A stretch of DNA of 6,586 bases. It comes from Clostridia bacterium. Lineage in GTDB: Bacteria; Bacillota; Clostridia; Lachnospirales; Cellulosilyticaceae. This document shows, piece by piece, positions 4,852-6,586 of this stretch (position 1 is the first letter of the stretch; each line of letters starts with the position of its first letter). The notes beneath the pieces were generated by a model. That model did not search any database, was not told where the DNA came from, and was given only the letters and a program-made list of their open reading frames with translations. The translations under genes were made by a program, and so were the position numbers. The DNA is taken from NCBI GenBank assembly GCA_029256345.1, contig JAQSYC010000251.1, forward strand, positions 1-6,586, given 5' to 3'.

Positions 4852-5576
4852 TCACTCCCACTTAAAAAACTTTATAGATATCCCTATACACAAAAGGGCC
4901 AGGAGACACATCATCATAATAGGGAACATAACCCCCTCTTTAGGTAACCCTAGAGAAGCTGCTTTTAATAGTTTTATCCCCTGCGTTAGGGGTAAAATAT
5001 CTACTATTTTTTGAAGTCCCTGAGGCATCACCTCATAAGGCAACGTCGCCCCTGAAAAAATGAGCATGGGGAAATAGAGTATGCTGGCTATAATGCTGGC
5101 TGTTTTCATATCGGGTGCAATCCCTCCCACCATCATTCCCACGCTAAACATAGAAAGCATTACCAAAAGATAGCCAGACAAATCTGATAGTTGAAAAATA
5201 ACGTAGCAATGCCCCAGACAAATATGAGCGATATAACAGCATAAAGTCCATAAATCACAAGATGTACTGCCAAAATCAAAGATTGGCTTACGGGTGTAAC
5301 CTGCAACCGCTTCAGTATTTTTTTGTGCCTATAATCAGATATAAGTAGCGGCAGTCCCATAACACCACCCGCACAAATAGCGATAGTAGAAATAGCCCCA
5401 AATGATTGCTCTAAAAAAGTGTATGATGCCCCCTCATAAGCTGGTTTATTTCCATAAATGATGCCTAAAATAATAATCATTACTACAGGCAGACAAATAG
5501 AAAAGATAAACATATCCATCCCTCTTAAAGATAATTTCAATTCTATTTTTAACATGGTTTTAAATGCTTTCATCAT
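4852..5576 (-). pseudogene. ABC-2 type transporter permease, frameshifted
   Basis: Two overlapping minus-strand frames together make one permease of about 242 residues, the usual size for this family. The first frame (stop at 5160) gives the N-terminal part: LKIELKLSLRG, three membrane segments, and LPLLISDYRHKKILKRLQVTP between the second and third. The second frame continues with LLVMLSMFSVGMMVGG, then a segment including LIFSGATLPYEVMPQG, ILPLTQGIKLLKA, and ends KFFKWE. These are the conserved second-half motifs of drug-exporter ABC-2 permeases. The switch is to the -1 frame somewhere in 5181-5198. One base lost, or a deletion of 3n+1 bases, explains it. AGGAGG (5583-5588) sits 6 bases before the second of three consecutive ATGs, chosen here. 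The start overlaps the end of the ATPase gene, its partner. A sequencing error cannot be excluded. Confidence 0.82.
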
Positions 5577-6294
5577 CATTTACCTCCTCATCTGTGTACC
5601 AAAGATACGCATCTTCTAACTTTTCAAAAGGACTTGCCGAGATCGCCTCTTGCACTGTCCCATTGAATATGGTTTTACCTCTCTTTAAAATGACTATTCT
5701 ATCGCAAAGTGTCTCCACCTCATCCATAAAGTGAGAAGTCAAAAAAACTGTTAATCCTTTTTCTTTAAGCTGGGACAAACACTTCCACACCTCCCTTCTA
5801 GCCTTAGTATCAAGACCTGTGGTCAGTTCATCTAAAAAAACCACTTCTGGATTAGGAATAAGAGCAAGTACAATAAACAACCGTTGTTTTTGCCCTCCTG
5901 AAAGCTCATTTACTGCACTTTTAAGTTTGTCCTCCAGTCCAAACTGTTTTAATAGCCCTTGATAATCGGAAGCCATTTTATAAAGAGACTGAGTCTCTTG
6001 GCATAACTCCTCTACTGTAATTTTATCCTGATAGTTTGCTTCTTGAAATTGAACACCTACCCTTTCAAAAAGTTTTTTTCGTTTTTCTCTAGGATTCATA
6101 CCAAGAATCGTGACCTGTCCGCTATCAGCTGTTTTTGTTCCTAAAATGCATTCTATAGCTGTACTTTTTCCAGCCCCATTGGCTCCTAAAAGTCCAAACA
6201 CTTCCCCCTTTCTAATAGAGATATTCAAATCAGTAACTGCTGGTATCTCACCATAGGATTTGTGTAAATTCTGAATCTCAATTGTTGTTTCCAT
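5560..6294 (-). CDS. ABC transporter ATP-binding protein (drug-exporter type)
   Basis: A 244-residue nucleotide-binding subunit with every catalytic motif intact: Walker A GANGAGKST (37-45), Q-loop GVQFQE (80-85), signature LSGGQKQR (131-138), Walker B VVFLDE (151-156) with D-loop TTGLD (158-162), and switch His188 in LTSHFMDE. The DELTTGLD form, with Leu instead of the usual Pro, is common in this ABC-2-linked subgroup. ATP hydrolysis would drive export through a dimeric membrane partner. The start is supported by AAGGAGG (6304-6310) nine bases upstream. The 3' end overlaps the start of the permease gene, indicating translational coupling, and a MerR-type regulator precedes it in the same orientation. 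Because that permease is frameshifted, the ATPase may have no functional partner here. The exported substrate is unknown. Confidence 0.94.
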   Translation of the reverse strand: METTIEIQNLHKSYGEIPAVTDLNISIRKGEVFGLLGANGAGKSTAIECILGTKTADSGQVTILGMNPREKRKKLFERVGVQFQEANYQDKITVEELCQETQSLYKMASDYQGLLKQFGLEDKLKSAVNELSGGQKQRLFIVLALIPNPEVVFLDELTTGLDTKARREVWKCLSQLKEKGLTVFLTSHFMDEVETLCDRIVILKRGKTIFNGTVQEAISASPFEKLEDAYLWYTDEEVNDDESI

Positions 6295-6324
6295 TCCTTT
6301 AACCCTCCTTTATATTTTTCATAT

Positions 6325-6355
6325 AAAAGAATAACACCAGAACTAAGTCTGGTGT
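6325..6355 (-). terminator. Hairpin between MerR regulator and ABC genes, weak terminator or attenuator
   Basis: ACACCAGA (6334-6341) and TCTGGTGT (6348-6355) form a perfect 8-base-pair stem with a 6-base loop. On the minus strand it is followed by TATTCTTTTA, an interrupted T-run. The TAG stop codon of the MerR-type gene (6343-6345) lies inside the loop, so ribosomes finishing that gene would melt the hairpin. Partial termination that lowers ABC expression relative to the regulator is plausible. The broken T-run makes full termination doubtful. Confidence 0.45.
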
Positions 6356-6586
6356 AAAAGTGGAGGCTTAAAGAAATATGTTTTTTTCATTTCTAATAAC
6401 ACCTTATATATTTTATTGGCATTTTCTTCTGCACACTCTAAAGAAGTTAACAGATGGTCACAAACTGATATAATATCCTCCTCGGCTGAGGGTGTATCGA
6501 TAGCGGTTCTAATATTAGTCTGTGGATCCTGAGATAAAGCCTGAAGCATCCTTAATATGGCTGCAAGAGAATAGTTAGCACATCTA
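6343..6586 (-). CDS. MerR-family transcriptional regulator, C-terminal part
   Basis: Partial gene. The last 80 codons are visible and the frame stays open to the window edge, so the N-terminal helix-turn-helix lies outside. The visible part reads YSLAAILRMLQAL, then a linker ending in DTPSAEEDIISVCDHLLTSL, then a helix ending in LLEMKK. This matches the dimerisation helix and the C-terminal helical region of MerR-type regulators that stand next to drug-exporter ABC genes. An internal ATG at 6549 could be mistaken for a start, but the reading frame continues upstream of it without a stop. Such proteins usually control the adjacent exporter by remodelling its promoter. The effector is unknown. 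Family assignment rests on the C-terminal pattern only, so it is less certain than the other genes. Confidence 0.66.
   Translation of the reverse strand, partial: RCANYSLAAILRMLQALSQDPQTNIRTAIDTPSAEEDIISVCDHLLTSLECAEENANKIYKVLLEMKKTYFFKPPLLHQT

Noticed and set aside
4845..4866. Inverted repeat TTTAAGT/ACTTAAA at the end of the ABC permease
   Set aside because: A/T-rich seven-pair stem with no T-run on the side needed for termination on either strand; likely chance.
5193..5199. Programmed -1 ribosomal frameshift site in the permease
   Set aside because: A TTT TTC does not allow proper re-pairing of the P-site tRNA and no strong downstream structure was noticed; a mutation or sequencing error is simpler.

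Overview
The window looks like a chromosomal segment of a low-GC Gram-positive anaerobe, most likely a member of the Clostridia (Lachnospiraceae-like). This is inferred from strong AGGAGG-type ribosome binding sites, A/T-rich spacers with sigma-A-like promoters, GTG starts, an XRE regulator fused to a desulfoferrodoxin-like domain, and an aldo/keto reductase carrying a ferredoxin-like 2[4Fe-4S] tail. No phage, insertion sequence or CRISPR array was seen. No species can be assigned from the sequence alone.

Layout. Positions 1-276 (minus) hold the N-terminal third of a YgiD-type LigB extradiol dioxygenase, cut by the window edge. Positions 277-587 hold no convincing complete gene. They contain a 42-bp imperfect palindrome flanked by two divergent Shine-Dalgarno sequences that no longer lead into proper genes, plus a 40-codon ORF that may be a remnant. 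Positions 588-1831 (minus) are a two-gene unit: an XRE-HTH/desulfoferrodoxin-like regulator and, coupled through a TAATG overlap, a CatA-like O-acetyltransferase. A tRNA-Ala(GGC) gene on the minus strand (1988-2060) has a clear promoter and an intrinsic terminator.

Positions 2228-3666 (plus) hold a MepA-like MATE efflux transporter. Its leader contains a GC-rich hairpin and then a terminator-like hairpin with a U-run just before the ribosome binding site. This suggests transcriptional attenuation by an unidentified signal. Positions 3723-4801 (plus) hold the Fe-S aldo/keto reductase with its own promoter.

Positions 4852-6586 (minus) look like one operon: the C-terminus of a MerR-family regulator, an intact ABC ATPase, and an ABC-2 permease broken by a frameshift near 5181-5198. 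As the sequence stands, this exporter would lack a full-length membrane subunit.

Taken together, the window is rich in export and detoxification functions: a MATE pump, a drug-exporter-type ABC system, a CAT-like acetyltransferase and redox enzymes. Each unit has its own local control. The best candidates for under-described biology are the HTH/superoxide-reductase-like fusion coupled to an acetyltransferase, and the attenuator-like leader of the MATE gene.
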